Source: an uncultured Porphyromonadaceae bacterium
GTDB taxonomy: Bacteria > Bacteroidota > Bacteroidia > Bacteroidales > Muribaculaceae
DNA: 64,000 nt
Assembly (NCBI GenBank): GCA_900540205.1
Contig: UQER01000011.1
Coordinates: 20,435-84,434 of the forward strand
Direction of reading: 5' to 3'
The position numbers were made by a program, and so were the translations under genes. Positions 33,212-42,322 of this stretch are shown here, piece after piece. Under the pieces are notes generated by a model. That model did no database searches. It was given only the letters and a program-made list of their open reading frames with translations, and had not been told where the DNA came from. Within the stretch, counting starts at the first letter, position 1. The number at the start of each line of letters is the position of its first letter.

Positions 33212-35164
33212 TCAGCGGCGTTTTTTCGACTGGAACCCACGCCGTGTCTGAGGCTCATAACCGAGATGGCCGGGAAACAGACGCTTGATAAGGTCGGGGC
33301 GATGCAGACGCCGCAACGAATCCATGATGCCGGAACGGTAAGCCCTGTCGTACCAGAAGAAATACTGCCGCTGGGCCAGTTTCTGCTCAGGCGTTATGGC
33401 CGTGAAAATCTTTTCACCCGTGTAAGGGTGTACCCCGCTGTAGTAAATCTCTGTGGCCACCGTCATTGGTGTGGGGGTGAAATCCTGCACCTGCTCCAGA
33501 TGAAAATCAAGGTCGCGGGTCTTGATGGCAAGTTCAGCCATGTGCGTCTCCGTGCAGCCCGGATGCGACGAAATGAAGTATGGTATAAGCTGCTGCTTCA
33601 GATTTTCCCGACTGTTGATGCGGTCAAAAATCTCCTTGAATTCATAAAACAGACTGAACGAAGGCTTACGCATCACCTCAAGCACATCATCTTCGGTGTG
33701 CTCAGGCGCCACTTTCAGACGTCCGCTCACATGGTTGCGTATAAGTTCGGCTATATACCGCCGGTTGGCGGCCTCAGCCTTTTCATTGCCGGAGCGATGC
33801 ATGGCAAGGTCATAACGCACACCGCTGCCGATAAACGACTTTTTCACGCCCGGAAGGCTGTCCACCGCCTTGTAAATCTCAAGCAGCGGCGTATGGTCAT
33901 TGTCAAGATTGGGGCATGGCTTGGGATGCAGGCAACTGGGCCGCATGCATTTTGCACATATCCCTGTGTCGCGGCCACCCATTCGGTACATGTTGGCCGA
34001 CGGCCCTCCGAGGTCGGATATATATCCCTTGAAATCGTCCATGGCCACCACCTGACGCACTTCGGCAAGGATGGACTCCTTGCTGCGCGACGCGATGAAT
34101 TTGCCCTGATGCGCAGAGATGGTGCAGAAAGCGCACCCGCCGAAACATCCGCGGTGCATGTTGACCGAGAACTTGATCATGTCGAACGCCGGAATCCGTT
34201 TCCCCTTGTAACGCGGGTGAGGCAGACGCGTGTAATGCAGCCCGAACGTACGGTCAATCTCCGCAGTGGTCATAGGCGGATACATAGGATTGACTTTCAC
34301 CACCTTATTGCCGTGTGGCTGCCACAGCACCGCACCGTGCATACGGTTGGACTGCTGCTCGATGTGCTTGAAATTGGCAGATTGCACGGCCTTGTCGCGC
34401 TTGCACTCCTCAAACGAGGCGAGCACGATGTTGTCGGCACCGGCCTGCGGCATCTCGGCGAGCGGACGCACCACTACGGTCTGAGGAACGTCTGTGATAT
34501 TCTCAACCCGTTCACCGGCGGAAAGACGTGCAGCCACCTCGAGCATGGGCTTCTCCCCCATTCCATACACCACCATGTCGACCTGCGCATCTATCATGAT
34601 CGACGGCCGCAGACGGTCCTGCCAGTAATCGTAATGCGAATTTCTGCGCAAGGAGGCCTCGATGCCTCCGGCTATGACAGGCACATCGGGATAAAGGCGC
34701 TTCAGGATGTCGGCATAGACCACCGTAGGGTAGTCCGGGCGCGCCCCGTGTCGACCTCCGGGCGTATAGGCGTCATCGCTGCGGCGACGCCGGCCAGCTG
34801 TGTAGTGGTTCACCATTGAGTCCATCGCTCCGGCAGAAATGCCGAAGAACAGACGCGGTCGGCCGAATTTCTTAAAGTCGCGCAAATCGTCCTGCCAGTT
34901 TGGCTGCGGCACTATAGCCACCTTGTAGCCGCCAATTTCCATGAGGGCACGGCCTATCACAGCCGCTCCGAACGAGGGGTGATCAACATAGGCGTCGCCG
35001 GAGAATATCACGATGTCCGGTTCCTCCCATCCATGCAGGCGTGCCTCTTTCACTGATGTGGGGAGCCAGCGTTTCAGATCAAAACGCGGATCCACTCCAG
35101 TACGGGCCTGTGCGTGAATTTCAGTCGGTATATTATGCGGATTGTTACGGTTTTCTTTTGTCAT
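33212..35164 (-). CDS. ygiQ: YgiQ-family radical SAM protein
   Basis: About 650 residues. An N-terminal B12-binding-like region (LPTSVKEARLHGWEEPDIVIFSGDAYVDHPSFG) is typical of YgiQ. The iron-sulfur motif CxxxCxxC appears as RGCFGGCAFC, followed by SAHQGKFIASRSKESI. The reaction is not established. ATG at 35164 is taken as start; a GTG at 35173 overlapping the uvrB stop (GTGA) is also possible. It is co-transcribed after uvrB. A long ORF on the opposite strand is a shadow. Confidence 0.92.
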   Translation of the reverse strand: MTKENRNNPHNIPTEIHAQARTGVDPRFDLKRWLPTSVKEARLHGWEEPDIVIFSGDAYVDHPSFGAAVIGRALMEIGGYKVAIVPQPNWQDDLRDFKKFGRPRLFFGISAGAMDSMVNHYTAGRRRRSDDAYTPGGRHGARPDYPTVVYADILKRLYPDVPVIAGGIEASLRRNSHYDYWQDRLRPSIMIDAQVDMVVYGMGEKPMLEVAARLSAGERVENITDVPQTVVVRPLAEMPQAGADNIVLASFEECKRDKAVQSANFKHIEQQSNRMHGAVLWQPHGNKVVKVNPMYPPMTTAEIDRTFGLHYTRLPHPRYKGKRIPAFDMIKFSVNMHRGCFGGCAFCTISAHQGKFIASRSKESILAEVRQVVAMDDFKGYISDLGGPSANMYRMGGRDTGICAKCMRPSCLHPKPCPNLDNDHTPLLEIYKAVDSLPGVKKSFIGSGVRYDLAMHRSGNEKAEAANRRYIAELIRNHVSGRLKVAPEHTEDDVLEVMRKPSFSLFYEFKEIFDRINSRENLKQQLIPYFISSHPGCTETHMAELAIKTRDLDFHLEQVQDFTPTPMTVATEIYYSGVHPYTGEKIFTAITPEQKLAQRQYFFWYDRAYRSGIMDSLRRLHRPDLIKRLFPGHLGYEPQTRRGFQSKKRR

Positions 35165-35169
35165 ATGCG

Positions 35170-37242
35170 TCACTGCATTGTCTTTAAGAGTTCCTCCATT
35201 TTCAGCACTTCATCGCGCAAGCGCGCAGCCTCCATGAATTCCATGTTTTTGGCGGCGTGAACCATGTCGGAACGCAAACGGGTGATGGAGCGCTGCAGTT
35301 CGGCCGCGCTCATATAGGGAACCACCGGATCGGCTGCAAGGTTGACCGTCGACACGTATTCGCTTTCATAAGGAATCGGCGTTGCGGCCTTAGGCGCTTT
35401 GGCCGCACGGCGTCCGCCTGCTGCCGGTGCTCCGGGCAGATCCTCAGTATCAAGTCCGATAATCCTGTTACGTGCCTTGACAATAGCCTTAGGCTCAATG
35501 CCGTATGCCTCGTTATATGCCAGCTGTTTGGCACGGCGCCGCTCGGTCTCCTCGATTGTAAGGCGCATGGAGTCGGTGATTTTGTCGGCATACATTATGA
35601 CCATGCCGTTGAGGTTACGCGCGGCACGTCCCACGGTCTGTGTCAGCGAGCGGTGCGACCGCAGGAAGCCCTCCTTGTCGGCATCTATGATGGCCACGAG
35701 CGACACCTCCGGCAGGTCAAGCCCCTCTCGGAGGAGGTTTACGCCTATCACTACATCGAATACTCCGGCGCGGAGATTATCCAGAATCTTGATGCGGTCG
35801 AGAGTGTCGACATCCGAATGTATATAGGCCGATTTTATCTGCAGTTTCTGCAGGTAGTCGTTCAGTTCTTCGGCCATGCGCTTTGTAAGGGTGGTGACAA
35901 GCACACGCTCATCCTTCTCACGGCGCATCTCTATCTGCTCGAGCAGATGGTCAATCTGATGTTCCGACGGCTGCACCACAATGAGCGGGTCGAGCAGCCC
36001 GGTGGGACGTATCACCTGCTCAACCACCACGCCTTCGCTCTGTTCAAGCTCGTAATCGGCGGGAGTGGCACTGACATAGACAACCTGATTGGTGAGCGAT
36101 TCGAACTCCTCGAACCGGAGCGGGCGGTTGTCAAGGGCACTCTCCATGCGGAATCCGTAGTTCACAAGATTTTCCTTTCGTGAAAGGTCGCCACCATACA
36201 TGGCGCGTATCTGTGGAATGGTCACATGGCTCTCGTCAATGATTGTGAGATAGTCCTTGGGGAAATAATCAAGCAGACAGAACGGCCGCATGCCGCGCTC
36301 GCGTCCGTCGAAATAACGGCTGTAGTTCTCGATGCCCGGACAGTGGCCTACCTCGCGGATCATCTCAATGTCGTAAGTGGTACGTTCATAAAGGCGTTTG
36401 GCTTCAAGCAGGCGAGCCTCTTTGTTGAAAAAGTCCACCTGCTGCCCGAGGTCCACTTCCATCTGAGCCAGAGCCGAAGCCTGGCGTTCACGCGATGTGA
36501 CAAACAGATTGGCCGGATATATCTTGAACTGGTCGTGGCTGCCCAGGGGCACATTGTCGAGCGGATGGAGGGTGGAAATGGATTCTATCTCATCGCCCCA
36601 GAAAATCACACGAAGAATGATTTCCTCATAGGCCAGACGGATGTCGATGGTATCCCCCTTCACGCGGAAATTACCACGGTTCAGTTCTACCTCGTTACGT
36701 GAATAAAGAGCCTCGGCAAGACGGCGCAGAAAGGCATTGCGGGCAATTTTCTGACCCACACGGATGTCAATCACGTTGGCATTGAAATCCTCCGGATTGC
36801 CCATACCGAACAGACACGACACCGAGCTTACAACAATTACATCCCTGCGTCCCGACAGAAGCGCCGAAGTGGTGGCAAGACGCAGTTTCTCAATCTCGTC
36901 ATTGATCATGAGGTCCTTTTCAATATACTTGTCGACCGACGGGATGTAGGCTTCCGGCTGGTAATAGTCGTAGTACGACACGAAATACTGGACGGAATTT
37001 TCCGGGAAAAACTGCTTGAACTCGCTGTAAAGCTGAGCCGCAAGGGTCTTGTTATGGCTTAATATCAACGTGGGGCGGCGCACCTGCTGAATCACGTTGG
37101 CCATTGTGAACGTCTTGCCCGAACCGGTCACGCCAAGCAGTGTCTGAGCCGGTGTACCGTCGTTGACACCCTTCACCAGCTGGGCGATGGCTTCCGGCTG
37201 ATCTCCGGTGGGTTTATATTGTGAATTCAGTTTAAAATCCAT
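35170..37242 (-). CDS. uvrB: UvrABC system protein B
   Basis: About 690 residues, normal length. Helicase motif I is LLGVTGSGKTFTMAN near 37-50; the beta-hairpin region YYDYYQPEAYIP, the DESHV motif and the C-terminal UVR motif (MVHAAKNMEFMEAARLRDEVLKMEELL) are all present. UvrB verifies lesions and bridges UvrA and UvrC in nucleotide excision repair. The start at 37242 (MDFKLNSQYKPTGDQPEAI) fits the family; it lies ~13 bases after the predicted transcription start. Confidence 0.96.
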   Translation of the reverse strand: MDFKLNSQYKPTGDQPEAIAQLVKGVNDGTPAQTLLGVTGSGKTFTMANVIQQVRRPTLILSHNKTLAAQLYSEFKQFFPENSVQYFVSYYDYYQPEAYIPSVDKYIEKDLMINDEIEKLRLATTSALLSGRRDVIVVSSVSCLFGMGNPEDFNANVIDIRVGQKIARNAFLRRLAEALYSRNEVELNRGNFRVKGDTIDIRLAYEEIILRVIFWGDEIESISTLHPLDNVPLGSHDQFKIYPANLFVTSRERQASALAQMEVDLGQQVDFFNKEARLLEAKRLYERTTYDIEMIREVGHCPGIENYSRYFDGRERGMRPFCLLDYFPKDYLTIIDESHVTIPQIRAMYGGDLSRKENLVNYGFRMESALDNRPLRFEEFESLTNQVVYVSATPADYELEQSEGVVVEQVIRPTGLLDPLIVVQPSEHQIDHLLEQIEMRREKDERVLVTTLTKRMAEELNDYLQKLQIKSAYIHSDVDTLDRIKILDNLRAGVFDVVIGVNLLREGLDLPEVSLVAIIDADKEGFLRSHRSLTQTVGRAARNLNGMVIMYADKITDSMRLTIEETERRRAKQLAYNEAYGIEPKAIVKARNRIIGLDTEDLPGAPAAGGRRAAKAPKAATPIPYESEYVSTVNLAADPVVPYMSAAELQRSITRLRSDMVHAAKNMEFMEAARLRDEVLKMEELLKTMQ

Positions 37243-37261
37243 TCCAAATCTATTTAACTTA

Positions 37262-37292
37262 CAAAGGTACAGAAAAACAGCCACATATCAAA
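37262..37292 (-). promoter_or_regulatory. Promoter of uvrB-ygiQ
   Basis: On the minus strand TTTG (37292-37289), 19-base spacer, TACCTTTG (37269-37262). Exact consensus. Confidence 0.78.
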
Positions 37293-37387
37293 GCTTTAAA
37301 CAGGACGCCTCAAAAAACCGCCATCGCAGTCCGCAACCCTACTCTCTGTGCACCATAGTGAACTTTAGTGAACTTTTTGCCTTTGGA

Positions 37388-37419
37388 TTTGGTTAATTAT
37401 CCGTAAAGTGTTACCTTTG
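37388..37419 (+). promoter_or_regulatory. Strong promoter 443 bases upstream of rho
   Basis: TTTG (37388-37391), 20-base spacer, TACCTTTG (37412-37419). Exact consensus. The next gene on this strand is rho, so it should drive a long leader or a separate short RNA. Confidence 0.78.
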
Positions 37420-37425
37420 CAAAGG

Positions 37426-37862
37426 TTTCAACGAAGTAGAGCATCGATTACACAGCACAAACAATGATGAATGTGCCGTGATTCGCAAAAGCTTCCCCAC
37501 TTCGTCAGACGTGTCCAAGCCGAACACTTCCTAAGGTTTTCACTATCGGCTGCATTCCTCAACCATCACAGTCCATCTCTCTTGACCGCTTCAAACAATG
37601 CCTAACTGTAACGGTCTGGCATAATCGATTTGATTCAGATGTTTAGGGAGCGACTGAAGAATGTATGGCTACAGACGCGTAACTCACAAACAACAAATTC
37701 ATCCTCACAGCATTTTAGAACTTTGTCATCGATAAGGACAAAGACGGTGGGTTAAAGCAACATTACCCCGTAAAAACGCCGGAGAACCGTGCGCTCAAAC
37801 TCCCGTGATTTTCCAAAAGACAAGCCTTTTCCAAAAATTCCGTTTCGCAGTTTAAAATCCAT
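37426..37862 (+). promoter_or_regulatory. Long 5' leader of rho, candidate Rho autoregulation region
   Basis: About 437 bases without a supported gene. The stretch ~37485-37615 is pyrimidine-rich and poor in G (for example CTTCCCCACTTCG and CATCACAGTCCATCTCTC), like rut sites that load Rho. A 24-codon ORF at 37661-37735 is present but unsupported. E. coli rho is autoregulated through attenuation in its leader; the same logic here is inference. Confidence 0.45.
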
Positions 37863-39995
37863 ATGTACAATATTTCGGAACTTCAAGATATGCCCGACGA
37901 CCGCCTCAAAGAGGTGGGTGAATCCATGGGCCTGAAAAAAATCAATATCGCCAACCGCGAGGAGCTGATTTACCGCATCCTTGACCAACAGGCGATCGAC
38001 CTCTCGGCCAATGCGCCTGAAGAGCAGCCGCGACGTCGCGGACGCAAGCCCCGCAACCAGAACTCCGCCGACCAACAGGTTGCCTCAGCACCTGCGCCTG
38101 AACAGGCTGGTGACGCCACGCCCGACGAGCCAAAACGCCGCGGACGCAAACCGGGCAACAGACAGACGACCGCTGCAACCGAAACCGCTGCGGCTCCTAC
38201 AGAGCAGCCGGAATCACCCCTGCAGCCTCAGGCTGAAACCGGCAACGAAACAGACGGCAATCAGGAAAAGCCCAATCAAAAACGTCGCGGACGCAAGCCC
38301 AGAAATAATAAACCGGACAACAACGAGAACAACGACAATGCTGCGAGCACGCCACAATTCGCAGCTAATCCGGATGAGATAGAGCCTTCCTTTATGGCTG
38401 AAATAATAGACAGCGACAGCAACCAACCGCTACAACTGCCAGCAGCAAGCACAGAAGCTGTACCTGCTCTACTTGCCGAAACAAACAACAGCACCCCACA
38501 AGGGCCAAAAATCCAGACCGACGACAAAACCACGGACACAACTTCTGCCAACAACACCGATACGCCTCTCCCCTCACAGAATCCTTCAGCCTCACAGCCT
38601 CAGAATCAACCCCGACAGGCTAACGGCCCCCGCGTTTTCGGACGCAAGGTGGATGAATCGTTCGGAGCATTCTTCCCCCACGCTGCAGGCAAAAGCTTCA
38701 CTCCCCGTTCGCAGAAAGAACGCGAGGCAGCCGCTGCCGTTGCTGCCGCAGCTCCCATAATAATCCGCGAACCACAGGCTCAGAAGCAGGTTATGGAGCC
38801 GAAAAGCAAAAAGGCCAAAAAGAAAGAACGCATGGCTGCAAAAATGCAGCAGCCGAACGCACCGGCCTATAATTTCGACGGCTTCCTTGAAGCAGAAGGC
38901 GTACTTGAGATAATGCCAGAAGGCTACGGTTTCCTGCGCTCAAGCGACTTCAACTACCTCGCATCGCCCGACGACATATATGTAACCCAGCCTCAGATAA
39001 AAAAATACGGCCTCAAGGCCGGCGATGTGGTGCAGTGCACCATCAACCCTCCTTTGGAAGGCGAAAAATATTTCCCGATGAACGAGGCAATATCCATCAA
39101 CGGACGCCAGCCTGAATTCATCCGCGACCGTGTGCCTTTCGAACATCTCACGCCGCTGTTCCCCGACGAAAAATTCAATCTCACGGGCGGACGCAGCAGC
39201 AACAACATATCCACCCGCGTGGTAGATATGTTCTCCCCCATCGGCAAGGGACAGCGCGCCCTGATTGTGGCGCCCCCCAAAACCGGTAAGACCATCCTGC
39301 TCAAGGACATTGCCAACGCCATCGCCGAAAATCATCCGGAAGTCTACATCATGATCCTGCTCATCGACGAGCGACCCGAGGAGGTTACCGACATGAGCCG
39401 CAGCGTCAACGCGGAAGTGATAGCATCCACGTTCGACGAACCGGCCGACCGCCATGTCAAAATTGCAGGCATCGTGCTTGAAAAAGCAAAACGCATGGTG
39501 GAGTGCGGCCATGACGTGGTGATTCTCCTTGACTCCATCACACGTCTGGCCCGTGCATACAACACCGCACAACCCGCTTCCGGAAAAATCCTTTCAGGCG
39601 GTGTGGACGCCAACGCCCTCCAGAAACCGAAACGATTCTTCGGCGCAGCCCGAAACATCGAAGGCGGCGGCTCACTCACCATTATCGCCACCGCCCTCAC
39701 CGAGACATCTTCGAAGATGGACGAGGTGATTTTCGAGGAATTCAAAGGCACCGGCAATATGGAACTTCAGCTCGACCGCAAACTCTCGAACAAACGAATC
39801 TTCCCCGCTGTGGACATCATGGCATCGTCCACACGCCGCGACGACCTGCTGCTGCGCGAAGAGACCCTCAACCGCATGTGGATTCTGCGCCGGTTCCTGT
39901 CCGACCGCAATTCAATCGAAGCGATGGAATTCATCAAGGACCGCATGGAACGCACCGCCGACAACGACGAACTGCTCCGCACCATGGGCGACTAA
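37863..39995 (+). CDS. rho: Transcription termination factor Rho with large disordered insertion
   Basis: 710 residues, against about 420 in E. coli. A Rho_N domain (1-~45, ISELQDMPDDRLKEVGESMG) is followed by ~270 residues of low complexity rich in Q, N, P, A, E and T. Three RRGRKP motifs lie at about 58-64, 92-98 and 141-147. Then come the cold-shock RNA-binding domain (GVLEIMPEGYGFLRSSDFNYL) and the ATPase with Walker A PPKTGKT near 470-476, LLIDERPEEVTDM and the R-loop region. Published work on Bacteroides Rho shows that such an insertion drives phase separation and gut fitness. rho is followed 10 bases later by yaaA. Confidence 0.95.
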   Translation: MYNISELQDMPDDRLKEVGESMGLKKINIANREELIYRILDQQAIDLSANAPEEQPRRRGRKPRNQNSADQQVASAPAPEQAGDATPDEPKRRGRKPGNRQTTAATETAAAPTEQPESPLQPQAETGNETDGNQEKPNQKRRGRKPRNNKPDNNENNDNAASTPQFAANPDEIEPSFMAEIIDSDSNQPLQLPAASTEAVPALLAETNNSTPQGPKIQTDDKTTDTTSANNTDTPLPSQNPSASQPQNQPRQANGPRVFGRKVDESFGAFFPHAAGKSFTPRSQKEREAAAAVAAAAPIIIREPQAQKQVMEPKSKKAKKKERMAAKMQQPNAPAYNFDGFLEAEGVLEIMPEGYGFLRSSDFNYLASPDDIYVTQPQIKKYGLKAGDVVQCTINPPLEGEKYFPMNEAISINGRQPEFIRDRVPFEHLTPLFPDEKFNLTGGRSSNNISTRVVDMFSPIGKGQRALIVAPPKTGKTILLKDIANAIAENHPEVYIMILLIDERPEEVTDMSRSVNAEVIASTFDEPADRHVKIAGIVLEKAKRMVECGHDVVILLDSITRLARAYNTAQPASGKILSGGVDANALQKPKRFFGAARNIEGGGSLTIIATALTETSSKMDEVIFEEFKGTGNMELQLDRKLSNKRIFPAVDIMASSTRRDDLLLREETLNRMWILRRFLSDRNSIEAMEFIKDRMERTADNDELLRTMGD

Positions 39996-40005
39996 CACCG
40001 CACAT

Positions 40006-40779
40006 ATGATTATTCTCATAGCCGAATCAAAATCAATGGGCAACGGCCAGACAGCCGTTGCCCATGAAGTTTATGAATCACACAAACCGCCGTTTGAGGC
40101 TGATGCCGACCGGTTTATGGACGGATTGCGCCATCTCAGTGTGCCTGAGCTTGCAGCCACCCTGGGCATCGGCCCGAAATCTGCAGCCGCCCTTCACGGC
40201 CAGATTTACGAATTTCCCGACAAAAGCCACGGATACAAAGTCATATTGGCCTACACCGGGGTTGTGTTCAAGGCGCTTGACATAGCATCGCTCACGCCCG
40301 ATGCCATTGCCTACGCAGGCGGACGCCTGCGGATAGTGTCATCGCTCTATGGATGGCTTGCTCCCGACAGCATCATAAAGCCGTACCGGATGGGATTCAC
40401 AGCCAAAATCGCAGCCGACGGAGCATCCTTACAGCGCTTTTGGAAAAAACCGCTCACCCTGGCTCTTATCAACATGATAAAGACAACGGGCGACAGCGAG
40501 GTGCTCAACCTCCTGCCGCTCGACGCATCCAAATGCATTGACTGGAAACTGGTAAAATCGTTTGCCCGGGTATACGTGGCGAATTTCAGACAGCAGGTTG
40601 GAGCGGAGACCAAGACCCCGAATGCCACACGACTAAAAGAACTACGCGGACTGTTGCTCCGGCAGATTCTGCAGGAACAGATCATGACGGGCGATGCACT
40701 GCGTGCCATATCGTCCGAAGAGTTCTATTACGATTGTGATTCCCCCTATCCGGACCATCTGCTGTTCATCACAGCCTGA
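40006..40779 (+). CDS. yaaA: YaaA family peroxide stress protein
   Basis: 257 residues. The N-terminus MIILIAESKSM, the DRFMDGLRHLSVPELAATLGIG segment, AYTGVVFKALDI and SSLYGWLAPDSIIKPYRM are family landmarks. E. coli YaaA lowers intracellular free iron and protects DNA under peroxide stress, and the fold binds DNA. It lies 10 bases after rho on the same strand and is probably co-transcribed. Confidence 0.92.
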   Translation: MIILIAESKSMGNGQTAVAHEVYESHKPPFEADADRFMDGLRHLSVPELAATLGIGPKSAAALHGQIYEFPDKSHGYKVILAYTGVVFKALDIASLTPDAIAYAGGRLRIVSSLYGWLAPDSIIKPYRMGFTAKIAADGASLQRFWKKPLTLALINMIKTTGDSEVLNLLPLDASKCIDWKLVKSFARVYVANFRQQVGAETKTPNATRLKELRGLLLRQILQEQIMTGDALRAISSEEFYYDCDSPYPDHLLFITA

Positions 40780-40794
40780 CGGCATGCACGGCGG

Positions 40795-41448
40795 TCACTC
40801 GTCATGCCCGGCATCCTCCATCAGCTCCGGAAACGGAAGGGAATAACGGGCTGACTGGGCGATGCGCTTGTTGCGCCAGCACTTGCGGCATACGGCTATG
40901 TATCGCTCGTCGCCACCAATCTCCACCTGAGCTCCCTCGCTGACAAAATCGCCGTTGGCATCGATGCGGGCATTCACAATGGTCTTGTGTCCGCAGGTAC
41001 AGGTTGATTTAATCTCGTCGATAGTATCGGCAATCTCGAACAACCGGCGGGAGCCCTCGAACAGATGCGTCTGAAAATCGGTACGGAGGCCATAGCATAT
41101 CACATTGCAGCCGAAATCGTCGACGACCCTCGACAACTGATCCACCTGCGCCTCGGTCAGGAATTGCGCCTCGTCAACAAGAAACCATTCCACCAAAGCA
41201 CCGATTTTCTCAAAATATTCCTTGGCAAACTCATACAAGTCCGTATCCGGATATATCCAGCTGCATTCACGCTCGATGCCGATACGCGACTTTATCACGT
41301 TTTTCTTGTCGCGGTTGTCAACCACCGGCTTCATGCAGAGATAACGCATTTTCCGTTCCTCAAAATTATATGCCGTGGTGAGCAACAATGCTGTTTTGGC
41401 GGAACCCATGGTTCCATAACGGAAATACAGCTTGCCGATGCGGTTCAT
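40795..41448 (-). CDS. tdk: Thymidine kinase
   Basis: 217 residues of the TK1-like family. The P-loop region reads YGTMGSAKTALLL, with Ala-Lys-Thr in place of Gly-Lys-Ser/Thr, a variation I recall in some bacterial TKs. FLVDEAQFL is the catalytic/Walker B stretch and CTCGHKTIVNARI with a later CRKCW provides the zinc site. It phosphorylates thymidine for salvage. It converges with yaaA with a 15-base gap. Confidence 0.93.
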   Translation of the reverse strand: MNRIGKLYFRYGTMGSAKTALLLTTAYNFEERKMRYLCMKPVVDNRDKKNVIKSRIGIERECSWIYPDTDLYEFAKEYFEKIGALVEWFLVDEAQFLTEAQVDQLSRVVDDFGCNVICYGLRTDFQTHLFEGSRRLFEIADTIDEIKSTCTCGHKTIVNARIDANGDFVSEGAQVEIGGDERYIAVCRKCWRNKRIAQSARYSLPFPELMEDAGHDE

Positions 41449-41673
41449 ATTGAATTGTTTTATAGATGTAGACGAAAGTTTGACAGTATTTGAACGCGTG
41501 CAATATTAAAAATGCGCATATTGCCTTGCACTATTCAAATTTACTGCATTTTTCATATATCCCGACATTTAAACACAAAAACTTATCAACACTCCCGCCT
41601 CAACTGCACCCTCCATGTGTGGCAGGCACGGAAAGGGATAGGATTTATTAATATGAGCCAGATAATCGGGCAT

Positions 41674-41713
41674 AAAAAACGATGTGACGGGAATCCGACA
41701 CATCGCTTTTTTT
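41674..41713. terminator. Bidirectional hairpin terminator after rpmE2
   Basis: CGATGTG (41680-41686) pairs with CACATCG (41699-41705), with an inner CGG/CCG pairing. A run of six A precedes and seven T follows, so it works on both strands. It ends the minus-strand L31 transcript. Confidence 0.85.
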
Positions 41714-41741
41714 ATGAATTGAACGGGATATGGTCCCGGAA

Positions 41742-41996
41742 TCAGTTCTTTTTGCGGTTGCCATAGCGGCTGAGGAACTTATCGACACGACCTGCGGTGT
41801 CAACGAGCTTCTGCTTGCCGGTGAAGAAGGGGTGCGATGAGGAGGTGATTTCAAGCTTTACCAAGGGATAGGTTACGCCGTCGATTTCGATGGTCTCTTT
41901 GGCAGCTACAGTCGAGCGTGTGATGAAGATTTCGTCGTTCGACATGTCCTTGAACACAACTTCACGATAATTTGAAGGATGAAGATCTTTTTTCAT
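41742..41996 (-). CDS. rpmE2: 50S ribosomal protein L31 type B
   Basis: 84 residues of the type B form (KKDLHPSNYREVVFKDMSNDEIFITRSTV, then EITSSSHPFFTGKQKLVDTAGRVDKFLSRYG). It lacks the Cys zinc motif of type A, as expected. It is monocistronic, between its own promoter and a terminator. Confidence 0.95.
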   Translation of the reverse strand: MKKDLHPSNYREVVFKDMSNDEIFITRSTVAAKETIEIDGVTYPLVKLEITSSSHPFFTGKQKLVDTAGRVDKFLSRYGNRKKN

Positions 41997-42093
41997 TTCT
42001 ATTTATTCTTTTTATATTCAAAATTTTGTGAAGTGGCATCGACCACTCCTTATGATTTTGCCGCTGGTAGGACGGCTTCTGGGTAATGGCTTG
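41997..42093 (-). promoter_or_regulatory. Structured 5' leader of rpmE2
   Basis: About 90 bases between the predicted transcription start and the L31 start. Two short hairpins are visible: GCCG/CGGC arms within 42060-42076 and a perfect AGTGG/CCACT stem at 42032-42047. Ribosomal proteins often bind their own leaders; autoregulation here is inference. Confidence 0.4.
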
Positions 42094-42124
42094 CAAATTT
42101 AGCCATTTTTCCGCAATTAACAAG
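42094..42124 (-). promoter_or_regulatory. Promoter of rpmE2
   Basis: On the minus strand CTTG (42124-42121), 19-base spacer, TAAATTTG (42101-42094). The -7 is exact; the -33 has one mismatch. Confidence 0.65.
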
Positions 42125-42217
42125 CATACCGCAGTAAAAATCAGCAATATTTTTTTCATAAGCAGACTCTTGTCAGGCAGTCTGCATATCAATACAAATG
42201 AAGACTGGGAATGGTCT

Positions 42218-42249
42218 ATTGCCTGTCTTGTATAAAATTACTACTTTTG
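42218..42249 (+). promoter_or_regulatory. Promoter of the methyltransferase gene
   Basis: ATTG (42218-42221), 20-base spacer, TACTTTTG (42242-42249). The -7 is exact; the -33 has one mismatch. It diverges from the rpmE2 promoter. Confidence 0.62.
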
Positions 42250-42322
42250 TCAGATGATGGAAAGAACCAATCTGCTAAATTTTCAAAATATATAGCGACA
42301 ATATTGTTAAACGAAATATAAA

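Noticed and set aside
33266..34819. 517-codon ORF on the plus strand
   Set aside because: It is antisense to the well-supported ygiQ; His/Arg-rich composition is typical of a shadow frame.
37661..37735. 24-codon ORF in the rho leader
   Set aside because: It could be a leader peptide, but there is no ribosome-binding signal or repeated codon pattern to support it.
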